Source: an uncultured Spirochaetales bacterium
Lineage (GTDB): Bacteria > Spirochaetota > Spirochaetia > Sphaerochaetales > Sphaerochaetaceae
Reading direction: 5' to 3'
Assembly: GCA_902803145.1 (NCBI GenBank)
Contig: CADCOT010000022.1
Coordinates: 1-39,977 of the forward strand
DNA length: 39,977 nt
The notes beneath the pieces were generated by a model. The model ran no database searches, was not told the DNA's origin, and saw nothing but the letters and a program-made list of their open reading frames with translations. Positions 1-8,132 of this stretch are shown here, in pieces. The number at the start of each line of letters is the position of its first letter. Position 1 is the first letter of the stretch. The translations under genes were made by a program, and so were the position numbers.

Positions 1-32
1 AGTACAATAAGAATTGCCATTACTTTTTTCAT
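1..32 (-). CDS. 5' end of an exported protein (partial)
   Basis: Only the first ten codons are inside the window. They read MKKVMAILIV followed by Leu, which is the basic-then-hydrophobic start of a signal peptide. A good ribosome binding site (AAGGA, at 40-44 on the minus strand) lies 7 nt before the ATG. The start resembles that of the binding lipoprotein at 2323 (MKKALIAILIV), so a second lipoprotein or solute-binding protein is possible, but nothing more can be supported. The 139 bp between it and the next gene (33-171) must hold its promoter; I see no clear hairpin there. Confidence 0.6.
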   Translation of the reverse strand, partial: MKKVMAILIV

Positions 33-171
33 ATTTTTCTCCTTGTTTTGCGTTTTTCCAGAACGCATTATTCTTGAGTTAATTCTAGATGGGGGTAGGT
101 CATATAGTAAATGTTTCAACAACCCAAAAAAATGAAAAAAGATGAAAAGTTTTTTCTGTATAGGTATTGAG

Positions 172-981
172 TTAGTTCAGAAAGTTTTTCAGCTGCGCAA
201 GGAAGTCCGGGGCGGTGTCGTAGACTGCATGGCCGTAGCCGTTGTACATGACAAGTTTGACATTTGGGTTGTTCATGTACCAGGCAATTGCGGGAGAGGC
301 AACAGGGCCAAAGACCTTGTCATCTGAAGAGCCGATTATCAGGGCAGTGCATTTGATTTGAGAAACAAAGTCTGTTGCATCAAAACCCCTGATGGCACTT
401 GCAAGAATGATAAAGCGCTCAAGTTCGGCCTTTGTGACAGTCTTTGAGGCTGCTTCAAGCATGGCTTTGGACTTCTCAAAGACTTCTTTGGAATAGACAG
501 CCTTGCCAAAAGAAAGATAGAGGTTTTTGGCATTGCCTGCTTTGGCAAAAGAAATCCATTGTTCAAAGATCTGAAAGTCAGTTACCTTGGCAGATGCAGA
601 GCCAAGACAGATTTTCTCTACAAGATTCGGGTGTTTTGCAGCAAGACAAAGTGTCATCATCCCGCCCTGTGATGTACCGAAGATGCTGTTATGCTCAAGG
701 CCAAGGGTCTTAAGAACACTTGCCATGTCTTCTGCCATTTCATAGATGGTGTAGACAGGAGGCAGTTCGTTTCTGCGGTCAAAAAGATAGATAGTGAAAT
801 CCTTTTCAAAAGCTTTAAATGCAGATTCAACGGCATTTGCAGAAAGAAGAATGCTCTGAACACTCAGGCCTGGGAGAATGATCAGATTACGCTTTCCGCT
901 TCCAAAGCGGACATAGTTCATTGTGAATGAACCGGTGTCAGCAGTTTGAAGACAGATACTCGTGGGATTTTCTGAACTCAT
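172..981 (-). CDS. alpha/beta hydrolase
   Basis: A 269-residue single-domain alpha/beta-hydrolase-fold protein without a signal peptide, so cytoplasmic. The nucleophile elbow GTSQGG is at 102-107 (Ser104). The acid is probably Asp220 or Asp221 in the SSDD motif, and the catalytic histidine is His251 in GYGHAVYD. The oxyanion region ILPGLS is at 35-40. Substrate cannot be read from sequence; esterase, lipase or small-ester hydrolase are all possible. The start overlaps the 3' end of the upstream deaminase gene by 44 nt and has a GGGAG motif 10 nt before it, suggesting translational coupling. A later start at Met21 would remove the overlap but lose a segment that comparable proteins also have. 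Confidence 0.85.
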   Translation of the reverse strand: MSSENPTSICLQTADTGSFTMNYVRFGSGKRNLIILPGLSVQSILLSANAVESAFKAFEKDFTIYLFDRRNELPPVYTIYEMAEDMASVLKTLGLEHNSIFGTSQGGMMTLCLAAKHPNLVEKICLGSASAKVTDFQIFEQWISFAKAGNAKNLYLSFGKAVYSKEVFEKSKAMLEAASKTVTKAELERFIILASAIRGFDATDFVSQIKCTALIIGSSDDKVFGPVASPAIAWYMNNPNVKLVMYNGYGHAVYDTAPDFLAQLKNFLN

Positions 982-2239
982 AGAAGATTTTCTCCCTATC
1001 CATAGTCAGGAACTGGCCGTCTTTGTAAAGAACACGACCGTCGACCATAGTCATACAGACATCGCTCGCCTGGGCAGAATACGTAATAAGGGCCAGCGTG
1101 TCGTGATCAGGCACCATGTGGGGCGCATCAAGATTCAGGGCAATTATGTCTGCCTTCTTACCAACTTCAAGGCTGCCGGTGTCCGGACGACCCTGAGCAA
1201 GAGCTCCGTTGACAGTGGCCATTTTCAGGACCTGAGAAGGGGTCATGAGGGTGGGGTTGCAGGTGAAGCCGTTGGGAATGACAGAGGCCAGATGCATCTC
1301 CTCAAACATATTCAGATTGTTGTTGCTGGCACTGCCGTCGGTTCCAAGGGCAACGTTAATTCCCATCTTAAGCATATGGGGAATTTGGGCAAAACCGCTG
1401 CCGAGTTTCATATTGCTTGTGGGATTGTGGACGACTGTAACTTTTTTATTCTTAAGGATTTGCATGTCTTCTTCAGAAACCCAAACACAGTGGGCGGCAT
1501 AACTGTGAAGATTGAAGAACCCGGCTTTTTCAAGCCAAGCTGCGGGGGTTATGCCCCTTCTTTCAATGCAATCCATGTGTTCTTTTTTTGTCTCTGAAAG
1601 ATGGGTGTGAAAACGCCCGCCAATCTTCTGAATCTCTTCTGCCCACTTAAGGGAAACGCTGTCTGCAATTGTGTATTCACCATGGATGCTGAAATCAACA
1701 TGAAGGCGGTCTTCATAAGCACCGTCATAATCCTTGTGAAAGGCAAGGGACTGCAGTCTGTTGGGGTAGGTAAGGTAGTCAGTATCTTTGTCACCGCCTA
1801 TGACAACTCTAGTCATATTTGCCTTTATTCCGCTCTGTCCAACGGATTGCTGGGTAAACCACGGAGCCATGTACATGTCTGAAAAACTGACAGTTCCGCC
1901 GGCCAGCATTTCCAAAATGGCCATGTCCATTCCGGTCTTCAGATCTTGCTCCCGCATTTTGTCCTCAATTGGCCAAATCAGGTGAAGCCAATCCTGAAGG
2001 GAAAGGTTGCTTCCAATGCCCTTAAGGAGGTTCATTGCAGTGTGGGTATGTCCGTTTACCAAACCGGGCATGAGGAGTTTGTTGTACATATCAACAGTTT
2101 CTGAGTATTCAATTGCAGGTTTCTCAGTTCCTATGTAATCAATGAACTTGCCGTTTACACCCAAGTAGGCATTTTCAAGAACTTTGAAACAATCGTTTTC
2201 AGTAGATATTATCTTTGCATTTTTAAAAAGTAATGACAT
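938..2239 (-). CDS. mtaD: amidohydrolase, MTA/SAH deaminase type
   Basis: A 433-residue metal-dependent amidohydrolase. The metal-binding HTH is at 64-66 within PGLVNGHTHTAMNLLKG, a pattern typical of 5'-methylthioadenosine/S-adenosylhomocysteine deaminases. Further ligands are His213 (HTHLSET), His250 (AAHCVWV) and Asp301 (LGTDGSASNN). The family deaminates SAH, MTA or adenosine to inosine derivatives, so the likely role is recycling of methylation by-products in the cytoplasm. Related guanine or triazine deaminases share the same metal site, so the substrate is an inference. It is the first gene of a two-gene unit with the alpha/beta hydrolase. It is transcribed away from the ABC importer, with which it shares an 83-bp divergent promoter region. 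Confidence 0.82.
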   Translation of the reverse strand: MSLLFKNAKIISTENDCFKVLENAYLGVNGKFIDYIGTEKPAIEYSETVDMYNKLLMPGLVNGHTHTAMNLLKGIGSNLSLQDWLHLIWPIEDKMREQDLKTGMDMAILEMLAGGTVSFSDMYMAPWFTQQSVGQSGIKANMTRVVIGGDKDTDYLTYPNRLQSLAFHKDYDGAYEDRLHVDFSIHGEYTIADSVSLKWAEEIQKIGGRFHTHLSETKKEHMDCIERRGITPAAWLEKAGFFNLHSYAAHCVWVSEEDMQILKNKKVTVVHNPTSNMKLGSGFAQIPHMLKMGINVALGTDGSASNNNLNMFEEMHLASVIPNGFTCNPTLMTPSQVLKMATVNGALAQGRPDTGSLEVGKKADIIALNLDAPHMVPDHDTLALITYSAQASDVCMTMVDGRVLYKDGQFLTMDREKIFYEFRKSHEYLSSNC

Positions 2240-2266
2240 AAAAACCCTGCACCCTAATTATTTTTG

Positions 2267-2294
2267 TTGAATTACATAGATAATAGGTTAAAAT
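2267..2294 (+). promoter_or_regulatory. candidate promoter of the ABC importer operon
   Basis: TTGAAT (2267-2272) and TAAAAT (2289-2294) are separated by 16 bp and lie 29 bp before the binding-protein start codon, upstream of its AAGGAG site at 2310-2315. The assignment rests on consensus similarity only. Confidence 0.45.
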
Positions 2295-2322
2295 TTTAGA
2301 AAAAGAAATAAGGAGATTCAGC

Positions 2323-3354
2323 ATGAAAAAAGCTCTTATTGCTATTCTTATCGTCGCTCTTGCTCTTTGCACAATCGTAGCATGCAGCAAGAAAGGCGAA
2401 TCATCAGCTACAGCAGAAACAGCCAAGAAAACCTATTCTGGAACTGTAATGCTCTATTCATCAATGCAGGAAGCACAGCTTCAGGCAGTTAAGGATGCCT
2501 TTGAAAAGGCATATCCCGGCATCACAATGGAATACTACTTCGCTTCCGGCGGAAAGGTACTCACAAAGATGACAACAGAAGCCCAGGGCGGCCAGATTGC
2601 TGCCGATGTTGTATGGCTCGGTGACCCGTGTGACTACGAAGGATTCAAGAAAAACGGTTGGCTTGAGAAGTACTCATCTCCTGAAGAGAACCACATTGCT
2701 AAGGCTTACATTGATCCGGACGGATACTACACAGCAGGAAGACTTGTCACAATGGGTATTGCATGGAACACAACACTTGTCAAAGATTCAGAAGCTCCCA
2801 AGACATGGAATGACCTTCTTGATTCAAAGTGGAAGAACCAGATTATCATGACAGACCCCGACCAGGCTTCAACAACAAAGTACTGGATGACAGCTATGAT
2901 GCAGAGTGATAAGTACGGAGAGAAGTTCTTCCAGGCTCTGTACAACAACGGAACAAAGCTTGAGTCCGGTACAACAGCAACACATAACAGAGTTGCAGAC
3001 GGATCATACAAGATTGGTATCTGTCTTGACTACGTATCAGCAAACCTCATTGCTGAAGGTTCACCCATGAACTTCCACTTCACAACATCAGACGTTGTAA
3101 CAATGACAAGCCCTGTTGCCCTTATTAAGGGTTGTGCTAACCCCGACAACGGTAAGCTCCTCATTGACTTCCTCCTTTCAAAGGCAGGACAGGAAGTACT
3201 GGTTGAGCAGAACCTGGTATCAGTCAGAGACGATGTTGCAATGAAGGTTGATACATCAGCTATTGCAGCAGTCAACATGCCTGTAGACTTCATCAAACTC
3301 GGCGAGAACATGAAGTCTTACCAGGGAGTATTCAACAAGATTTGGAATAAATAA
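2323..3354 (+). CDS. ABC importer substrate-binding lipoprotein (FbpA/AfuA class)
   Basis: A 343-residue extracytoplasmic binding protein. A lipoprotein signal ends at the lipobox TIVAC, with Cys21 as the lipidated residue, and is followed by a short Ser/Ala-rich tether. The mature part starts with the pattern typical of the FbpA/AfuA/aminoethylphosphonate group (VMLYSSMQEAQLQAV, PGITMEYYFASGG, AADVVWLGD). This group includes ferric iron, hexose-phosphate and phosphonate binders, so the ligand cannot be fixed here. It is the first gene of the importer operon. The strong RBS AAGGAG and a terminator immediately behind it fit a binder made in excess over the membrane parts. Confidence 0.85.
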   Translation: MKKALIAILIVALALCTIVACSKKGESSATAETAKKTYSGTVMLYSSMQEAQLQAVKDAFEKAYPGITMEYYFASGGKVLTKMTTEAQGGQIAADVVWLGDPCDYEGFKKNGWLEKYSSPEENHIAKAYIDPDGYYTAGRLVTMGIAWNTTLVKDSEAPKTWNDLLDSKWKNQIIMTDPDQASTTKYWMTAMMQSDKYGEKFFQALYNNGTKLESGTTATHNRVADGSYKIGICLDYVSANLIAEGSPMNFHFTTSDVVTMTSPVALIKGCANPDNGKLLIDFLLSKAGQEVLVEQNLVSVRDDVAMKVDTSAIAAVNMPVDFIKLGENMKSYQGVFNKIWNK

Positions 3355-3369
3355 TCTGTTGTAATTCCG

Positions 3370-3407
3370 TGCGGGAACTTCCGTCTGGGAGTCCCCGCAT
3401 TTTTTTA
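3370..3407 (+). terminator. intra-operon terminator after the binding-protein gene
   Basis: The hairpin GCGGG-A-ACTTCC, loop GTCT, GGGAGT-C-CCCGC has 11 pairs and one A/C mismatch, and runs straight into seven T residues (3400-3406). It separates the binder gene from the ATPase and permease genes, and probably lets only part of the transcripts through. Confidence 0.8.
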
Positions 3408-3432
3408 TAAGAATCGTTTATAAGGAAATAAA

Positions 3433-4527
3433 ATGGCGGAAGTAAAATTTGAAAACATTACAGCCACCTATGGTAAGAAGACGGTCCTTAAGGACTTTTC
3501 TCTTACCGTAAACAGTAATGAAATTTTGTGTCTGGTAGGACCTTCCGGTTGTGGAAAGACAACGCTTGTGCGCTGTCTTTTGGGTCTTATGAAACCGGAC
3601 AGCGGTTCCATTACTGTCGGAGACACGGTTCTTTTTGATGCAAAGAAAAGAATCAACGTCCCGGCTGAAAAAAGAAACATCGGTATCGTATTCCAGGACT
3701 ATGCGGTATGGCCGCACATGACAGTTTTGGAAAACGTTTCTTACCCTCTGAAGAAGAGGAGGGTTCCCAAAGAAGAAATCAGAGAACGCGCAATGAGGGC
3801 TCTGGAACTTGTACACATGGAAACATATGCAAACCACCTTCCCATGCAGCTTTCAGGCGGACAGCAGCAGCGAGTTGCAATTGCAAGAGCTCTTGTAGTT
3901 GACTCTGAGATTCTTGTTATGGACGAGCCCATTACAAACCTTGATGCAAAGCTTCGTGAAGAGATGCTTCTGGAAATCAGAATGATTCAGTCCCGTCTGA
4001 AATCAACGGTTCTGTACATTACTCATGACCAGCAGAGTGCACTCCAGCTTTGTGACAAGATGGCAATCATGGAACTTGACGGTTCTCTCTGCCAGTACGG
4101 CAATGATGAAGATATTATCCTCAGACCGGCAAACAGATTTACATTTGAGTTTATCGGAGTTTCCAACATGATTCCTGTAGTACTCAAGAACAAGAAAATC
4201 CACTTGGACTGCGGCATTGACGCAGCTTTGGATGTTGAAGTTCCTGCAGATGTTGATTTCTCCGTCAAGACCGATATGGGAGTCAGAATGAACGACGTTG
4301 TTTTTGACGCCAAGTCCCCCGTAAAGGCCAAAGTAGTCAGTAAGGTCTTCCTTGGAAGTGAGTACAACTACTTTATCAAACTCGGAGACAAGGAAATCCG
4401 TGTTCAGCAGAGTATGTTGGATGCAAAACTCAGCGGAGTTCCGGATGACGGCGCAGAAGTGGGAATCCGCTTTGTGAATCCCAGATTCTACCCCGCAAAA
4501 AAGGAGGTGTCAGGTGAAGCTGTTTAA
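3433..4527 (+). CDS. ABC importer ATPase 1 (Fe3+/2-AEP/polyamine class)
   Basis: A 364-residue nucleotide-binding subunit. Walker A GPSGCGKTT is at 36-44, the Q-loop region FQDYAVWPHMTV at 88-99, the signature LSGGQQQR at 140-147, and Walker B LVMDEP at 161-166. The roughly 120 residues behind the ATPase core form a TOBE-like C-terminal regulatory domain, as in FbpC/PotA proteins. It is expected to energise the fused permease encoded next, whose GTG start lies 14 nt inside this gene, indicating translational coupling. The RBS is AAGGAAAT just before the ATG. A second, different ATPase follows the permease. The transported compound is uncertain for the same reason as for the binding protein. 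Confidence 0.88.
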   Translation: MAEVKFENITATYGKKTVLKDFSLTVNSNEILCLVGPSGCGKTTLVRCLLGLMKPDSGSITVGDTVLFDAKKRINVPAEKRNIGIVFQDYAVWPHMTVLENVSYPLKKRRVPKEEIRERAMRALELVHMETYANHLPMQLSGGQQQRVAIARALVVDSEILVMDEPITNLDAKLREEMLLEIRMIQSRLKSTVLYITHDQQSALQLCDKMAIMELDGSLCQYGNDEDIILRPANRFTFEFIGVSNMIPVVLKNKKIHLDCGIDAALDVEVPADVDFSVKTDMGVRMNDVVFDAKSPVKAKVVSKVFLGSEYNYFIKLGDKEIRVQQSMLDAKLSGVPDDGAEVGIRFVNPRFYPAKKEVSGEAV

Positions 4528-6250
4528 TAAAACCGATAACCTTGCAGCTCTGGACGGAAGAAAGAGGTTCAGCCTTGATAAGGCACTGACAATCACAACC
4601 TTTATTCTTCTGATTATCATTGTTGTCATTCCCGTATTCATGATCATTTTCAATACCTTCTTTGAAAAGGCAACAACGGGAAGATGGAACTTTGATTTGA
4701 GCTTGTTCAAGACCCAGCTTTCAGAGGAGAAAAACCTGTCGGCAATGTGGAATACTGTAAAGATTGCAGTATTTACCACAATCTTCGGAACTATAGCCGG
4801 TGTATTCTATGCATGGCTTTTGGGAAGATCGGATATTCCTGCAAAGGGCCTTATGAAAGCTCTTTTCAACATTCCGTACATGTTCCCGCCGTTCCTTGGT
4901 GCTATGGCATGGGATATGTTGCTCAACGGCCGCGGAGGATACTTTAACAAGTTCCTAATGACCACCTTTGGTCTTGAAACGGCACCGTTTAACATCAACT
5001 CAATCTGGGGCATTGTATTTGTAGAAGTTTCGTACTACTTCCCGTTTGTATTCATGCAGGTAGTAGCAGCCCTTGAAAAGATGGACCCCACACTGGAAGA
5101 GTGTGCCAGAATTGCCGGTGCAAAACAGAGCACAGTCATTTGGAGAATTACACTTCCTTTGACAAAACCTGCAATCTCAGCAGGTGCACTGCTTATTCTG
5201 ACAACATCACTTGCACACTTCGGTGTTCCGTCAATTATCGGTTACTCCCAGGGAATCTATACCTTGCCCACACGAATCTACGCCGTTATTTACAATGCCG
5301 GCGGATCGTTTGAGGGTATTCGTGAAGGTGCAGCCTTGTCCGTACTTCTTGTAGCAGTAGTATCTGCAGCCCTTATTCTGCAGAACAAGATTCTGTCTTC
5401 AGGAAGTTACGACATTATTAAGGGAAAGAGTACAAGACCTACACTTATCAAACTGCGTGGTGCAAAATATCCTCTGTTGATATTCTGTATCCTCACACTG
5501 GTAATCATTGTAGTTGTACCTTTGGTCATGATTGTTCTTGTATCGTTCCTCAAGGCCTACGGTCTGCCTCTCAAGCTTGAGAACTTCTCGTTCATCCAGT
5601 ACCAGAGAGTGTTCAAAGGAAATGCAACAATTCAGTCAATCAAGAACTCTCTGTTTGCATCTATTACAGCAGGCGTTGTCTGTATGCTGCTCGGTACTCT
5701 TGTTGCATACGTTGTTCAGAAGATCAAACCCAAGAACAGGGGAGCCTTGGAATTCATGTCCATGCTGCCTTATGCAATCCCCGGTACAGTATTGTCAATC
5801 GGAGTTATTCTTGCATGGCAGGGTTCAATCCTTGGAATCAACCTGTACAACACAATTTGGATTATCATTGTAGCTTACCTGGCCCGTTACCTGAGCTTCT
5901 CAATGAAGACAAGCTCGGCAGCTTTGCTGCAGGTCTCAAGCTCGCTTGAAGAAGCAGCAAGAGCCTGTGGTGCATCGCACACAGAAAGCCTTGCCGATAT
6001 TACATTGCCCCTCATCAGACCGGCAATGGTATCAGGCTTCTTCCTTATCTTCCTGCCTGCAATGCGTGAAGTTACAACTTCAATCCTGTTGTACGGTCCC
6101 AAGACAAGGACGTTGGGTGTCCAGATTTACGGTCTGCGTGACGCCGGTATGATTCCTCAGGCCGCCGCTCTTGCAACGGTTGCAATTGGTATCATCATCA
6201 TACTGAACACTGTGGTTAACTACATTGTTAAGGACAGAAAGGGAGTGTGA
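4514..6250 (+). CDS. ABC importer permease, two fused domains (FbpB type)
   Basis: A 578-residue inner-membrane protein made of two MetI-like permease halves in one chain, about 12 membrane segments in all. Each half has the cytoplasmic EAA loop that docks an ATPase: LEECARIAGAKQSTVIWRI in the first, LEEAARACGASHTESLADI in the second. This fused form is usual for the FbpB/AfuB class. The start is GTG at 4514, chosen because the strong AAGGAGGTG at 4501-4509 precedes it. The gene overlaps ATPase 1 by 14 nt and ends one base before the start of ATPase 2. The second ATPase's RBS (GGGAG, 6241-6245) lies inside this coding sequence. Confidence 0.9.
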   Translation: MKLFNKTDNLAALDGRKRFSLDKALTITTFILLIIIVVIPVFMIIFNTFFEKATTGRWNFDLSLFKTQLSEEKNLSAMWNTVKIAVFTTIFGTIAGVFYAWLLGRSDIPAKGLMKALFNIPYMFPPFLGAMAWDMLLNGRGGYFNKFLMTTFGLETAPFNINSIWGIVFVEVSYYFPFVFMQVVAALEKMDPTLEECARIAGAKQSTVIWRITLPLTKPAISAGALLILTTSLAHFGVPSIIGYSQGIYTLPTRIYAVIYNAGGSFEGIREGAALSVLLVAVVSAALILQNKILSSGSYDIIKGKSTRPTLIKLRGAKYPLLIFCILTLVIIVVVPLVMIVLVSFLKAYGLPLKLENFSFIQYQRVFKGNATIQSIKNSLFASITAGVVCMLLGTLVAYVVQKIKPKNRGALEFMSMLPYAIPGTVLSIGVILAWQGSILGINLYNTIWIIIVAYLARYLSFSMKTSSAALLQVSSSLEEAARACGASHTESLADITLPLIRPAMVSGFFLIFLPAMREVTTSILLYGPKTRTLGVQIYGLRDAGMIPQAAALATVAIGIIIILNTVVNYIVKDRKGV

Positions 6251-6251
6251 C

Positions 6252-7361
6252 ATGGCTGATCAGATTGTATTAAGAAACGTAACTAAAATATTCACCACAA
6301 AGACTTTGGGTGATATTACAGCAGTTGATAACTTCAACATCAGCGTACATGAGGGCGAATGCTTCTCATTCCTCGGACCGTCCGGTTGCGGAAAATCTAC
6401 AACACTGCGTATGATCGCAGGTTTTGAAGATCTTACCGCCGGTGAGATTGAGCTTTGCGGTAAACTTGTTTCTTCAAGTTCAAAGAAGCTCTATATCCCG
6501 CCGGAGGAAAGAGGACTTGGAATGGTATTCCAGGCCTTTGCCGTATGGCCCCACATGACTGTTTTTGACAACGTTGCATTCCCTCTTGCTATCAAGAAGG
6601 TCAACAAGAGTGAGATCAAGGAGCGTGTTGCTCAGGCTCTGAAGCACACAAGTCTTACCGGACTTGAAGGCGTCTATCCCGGAGAACTTTCCGGAGGACA
6701 GCAGCAGAGAATTGCACTTGCTCGTGCAATTGTAACAAACCCCAAGGTCATGCTTTTGGACGAACCGTTGTCAAACCTTGACCCGAAACTGCGTGAGACC
6801 ATGCGTTTTGAGATTAAGGCACTTCAGAAGAAGTTCGGTTTTACAATCATCTTCGTTACACACGACCAGAGCGAAGCTATGGCAATCAGTGACAGAATGA
6901 TGGTTTGTGATATGGGTAAGATTATGCAGATTGATACTCCTGAAAATCTGTATAACCATCCGAACAGCCGCTTTGTACACAACTTCCTTGGTGAAAGTAC
7001 CTTCATCAATGTTGAAGTCAAGGGTGATAAGGTTTATCCCAAGGGATCAAACCAGGAACTCAAGATTTCCATTCCTAAGGGAGTTAAGGGCAAGATGGTT
7101 GTTGCAACCCGTCCTAACGAAATTGAGCTTACAACATCTTCTGAAGACGGTTTCAGAACACACATTGAAAAGCGTATCTTCCTTACCGACAGAACAGAGT
7201 ATCTGGTACCGGTAGGAGATCAGATGGTAAAGATTCAGACTCCTCACAGAATCCGTTTCAACGCCCAGGATGAGTGCTACGTCAAATTCATTGAACCTAT
7301 TTGGTATCCTGAAGATGACGAGGCCGCAGTGGCAGAAAGAAACAAGAGGCAGCTGATCTGA
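6252..7361 (+). CDS. ABC importer ATPase 2 (same class, distinct from ATPase 1)
   Basis: A 369-residue nucleotide-binding subunit. Walker A GPSGCGKST is at 42-50, FQAFAVWPHMTV at 93-104, the signature LSGGQQQR at 146-153, Walker B MLLDEP at 167-172, and there is a TOBE-like tail. The reading frame stays open upstream to 6225, but ATG 6252 is preferred because GGGAG at 6241-6245 is placed 6 nt before it and homologues start with a short leader before the first strand. It differs from ATPase 1 along its whole length and is not a recent copy. The natural reading is that the importer uses a heterodimer of the two ATPases on one fused permease. The alternative is that one of them serves another transporter. 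Confidence 0.88.
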   Translation: MADQIVLRNVTKIFTTKTLGDITAVDNFNISVHEGECFSFLGPSGCGKSTTLRMIAGFEDLTAGEIELCGKLVSSSSKKLYIPPEERGLGMVFQAFAVWPHMTVFDNVAFPLAIKKVNKSEIKERVAQALKHTSLTGLEGVYPGELSGGQQQRIALARAIVTNPKVMLLDEPLSNLDPKLRETMRFEIKALQKKFGFTIIFVTHDQSEAMAISDRMMVCDMGKIMQIDTPENLYNHPNSRFVHNFLGESTFINVEVKGDKVYPKGSNQELKISIPKGVKGKMVVATRPNEIELTTSSEDGFRTHIEKRIFLTDRTEYLVPVGDQMVKIQTPHRIRFNAQDECYVKFIEPIWYPEDDEAAVAERNKRQLI

Positions 7362-7378
7362 CCTTCAAAGAACTGAAG

Positions 7379-7413
7379 AAGTGGGGCGGAAGCAATTCCG
7401 CTCCACTTTTATT
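7379..7413 (+). terminator. terminator of the ABC importer operon
   Basis: The hairpin GTGGGGCGGAA, loop GCAA, TTCCGCTCCAC has 11 pairs including one G-T, extended by two A-T pairs, and is followed by a short T-rich run. It lies 17 nt after the stop codon of ATPase 2. Confidence 0.85.
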
Positions 7414-7436
7414 ATCTTTATTTACAGAGGCATGGT

Positions 7437-8132
7437 ATGGAAATCCGCATTCTTAATCAGATAGAAGGTGCAAAACAGGCAGAAGGCCTGACTGTAATCA
7501 TAGATGTTTTCAGGGCATTTACAGTTGAGTGTTTTCTTGCAGATCTGGGAGTTAAAAAGATAATCCCCGTAGGCAAGGTAGAAACCTGTCATGCCTTAAG
7601 AGCAGAGCATCCTGATTATTATTTGGTAGGGGAGCGCAAAGGCATTAAACTTCCCGGTTTTGACAGCGGAAACAGCCCCTCATACCTTACAACTGCCGTG
7701 AACTTAAAAGGCAGGACGGTTGTACACAGTACAAGTGCAGGAACACAAGGCATTATCTATGCCGCACAAAGAGCAACTGAAGTAATAACAGGCAGCCTTG
7801 TAAATGCCTCTGCAATAGCAAAATATATTAAAAAAAGAAACCCTTCTGTAGTAACTCTTGTCTGTATGGGACTGAATGGAATTGAGGAGTCTGCAGAGGA
7901 CACACTCTGTGCCAGATACATAAAGGCAAAGCTTCTTGGAGAAGATCTGAATATTCACAAAGAGATTGCGGATCTTAAGAACACAGCAGGTGCAAAGTTC
8001 TTTGATGATGTACAGAAAGAACACTTCCCGGAGCCTGATTTCTTTATGTGTCTTGTGCCCGATATTTTCAACTTTGTCCTTAAAGCAGATACAACAAAAG
8101 ATCCGATTGAGATGATAAAGATAGAAGTCTGA
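7437..8132 (+). CDS. ComB-family 2-phosphosulfolactate phosphatase-like protein
   Basis: A 231-residue cytoplasmic protein with the conserved blocks of the ComB family: IDVFRAFT at 22-29, GERKGIKLPGFDSGNSP at 65-81, a Ser/Thr-rich STSAGTQG block at 98-105, and ESAEDTLCARY at 151-161. In methanogens ComB is an Mg-dependent acid phosphatase that makes sulfolactate for coenzyme M. Bacterial relatives occur outside that pathway, and none of its other genes is visible here, so the substrate is unknown. It stands between a terminator and the convergent HD-GYP gene, which begins at the very next base, and is probably transcribed alone. An AGAGG motif precedes the ATG. Confidence 0.8.
   Translation: MEIRILNQIEGAKQAEGLTVIIDVFRAFTVECFLADLGVKKIIPVGKVETCHALRAEHPDYYLVGERKGIKLPGFDSGNSPSYLTTAVNLKGRTVVHSTSAGTQGIIYAAQRATEVITGSLVNASAIAKYIKKRNPSVVTLVCMGLNGIEESAEDTLCARYIKAKLLGEDLNIHKEIADLKNTAGAKFFDDVQKEHFPEPDFFMCLVPDIFNFVLKADTTKDPIEMIKIEV

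Noticed and set aside
962-1597. Plus-strand 211-codon frame opposite the deaminase
   Set aside because: The minus-strand gene has full catalytic motifs; the opposite frame has no recognisable domain or start signal.
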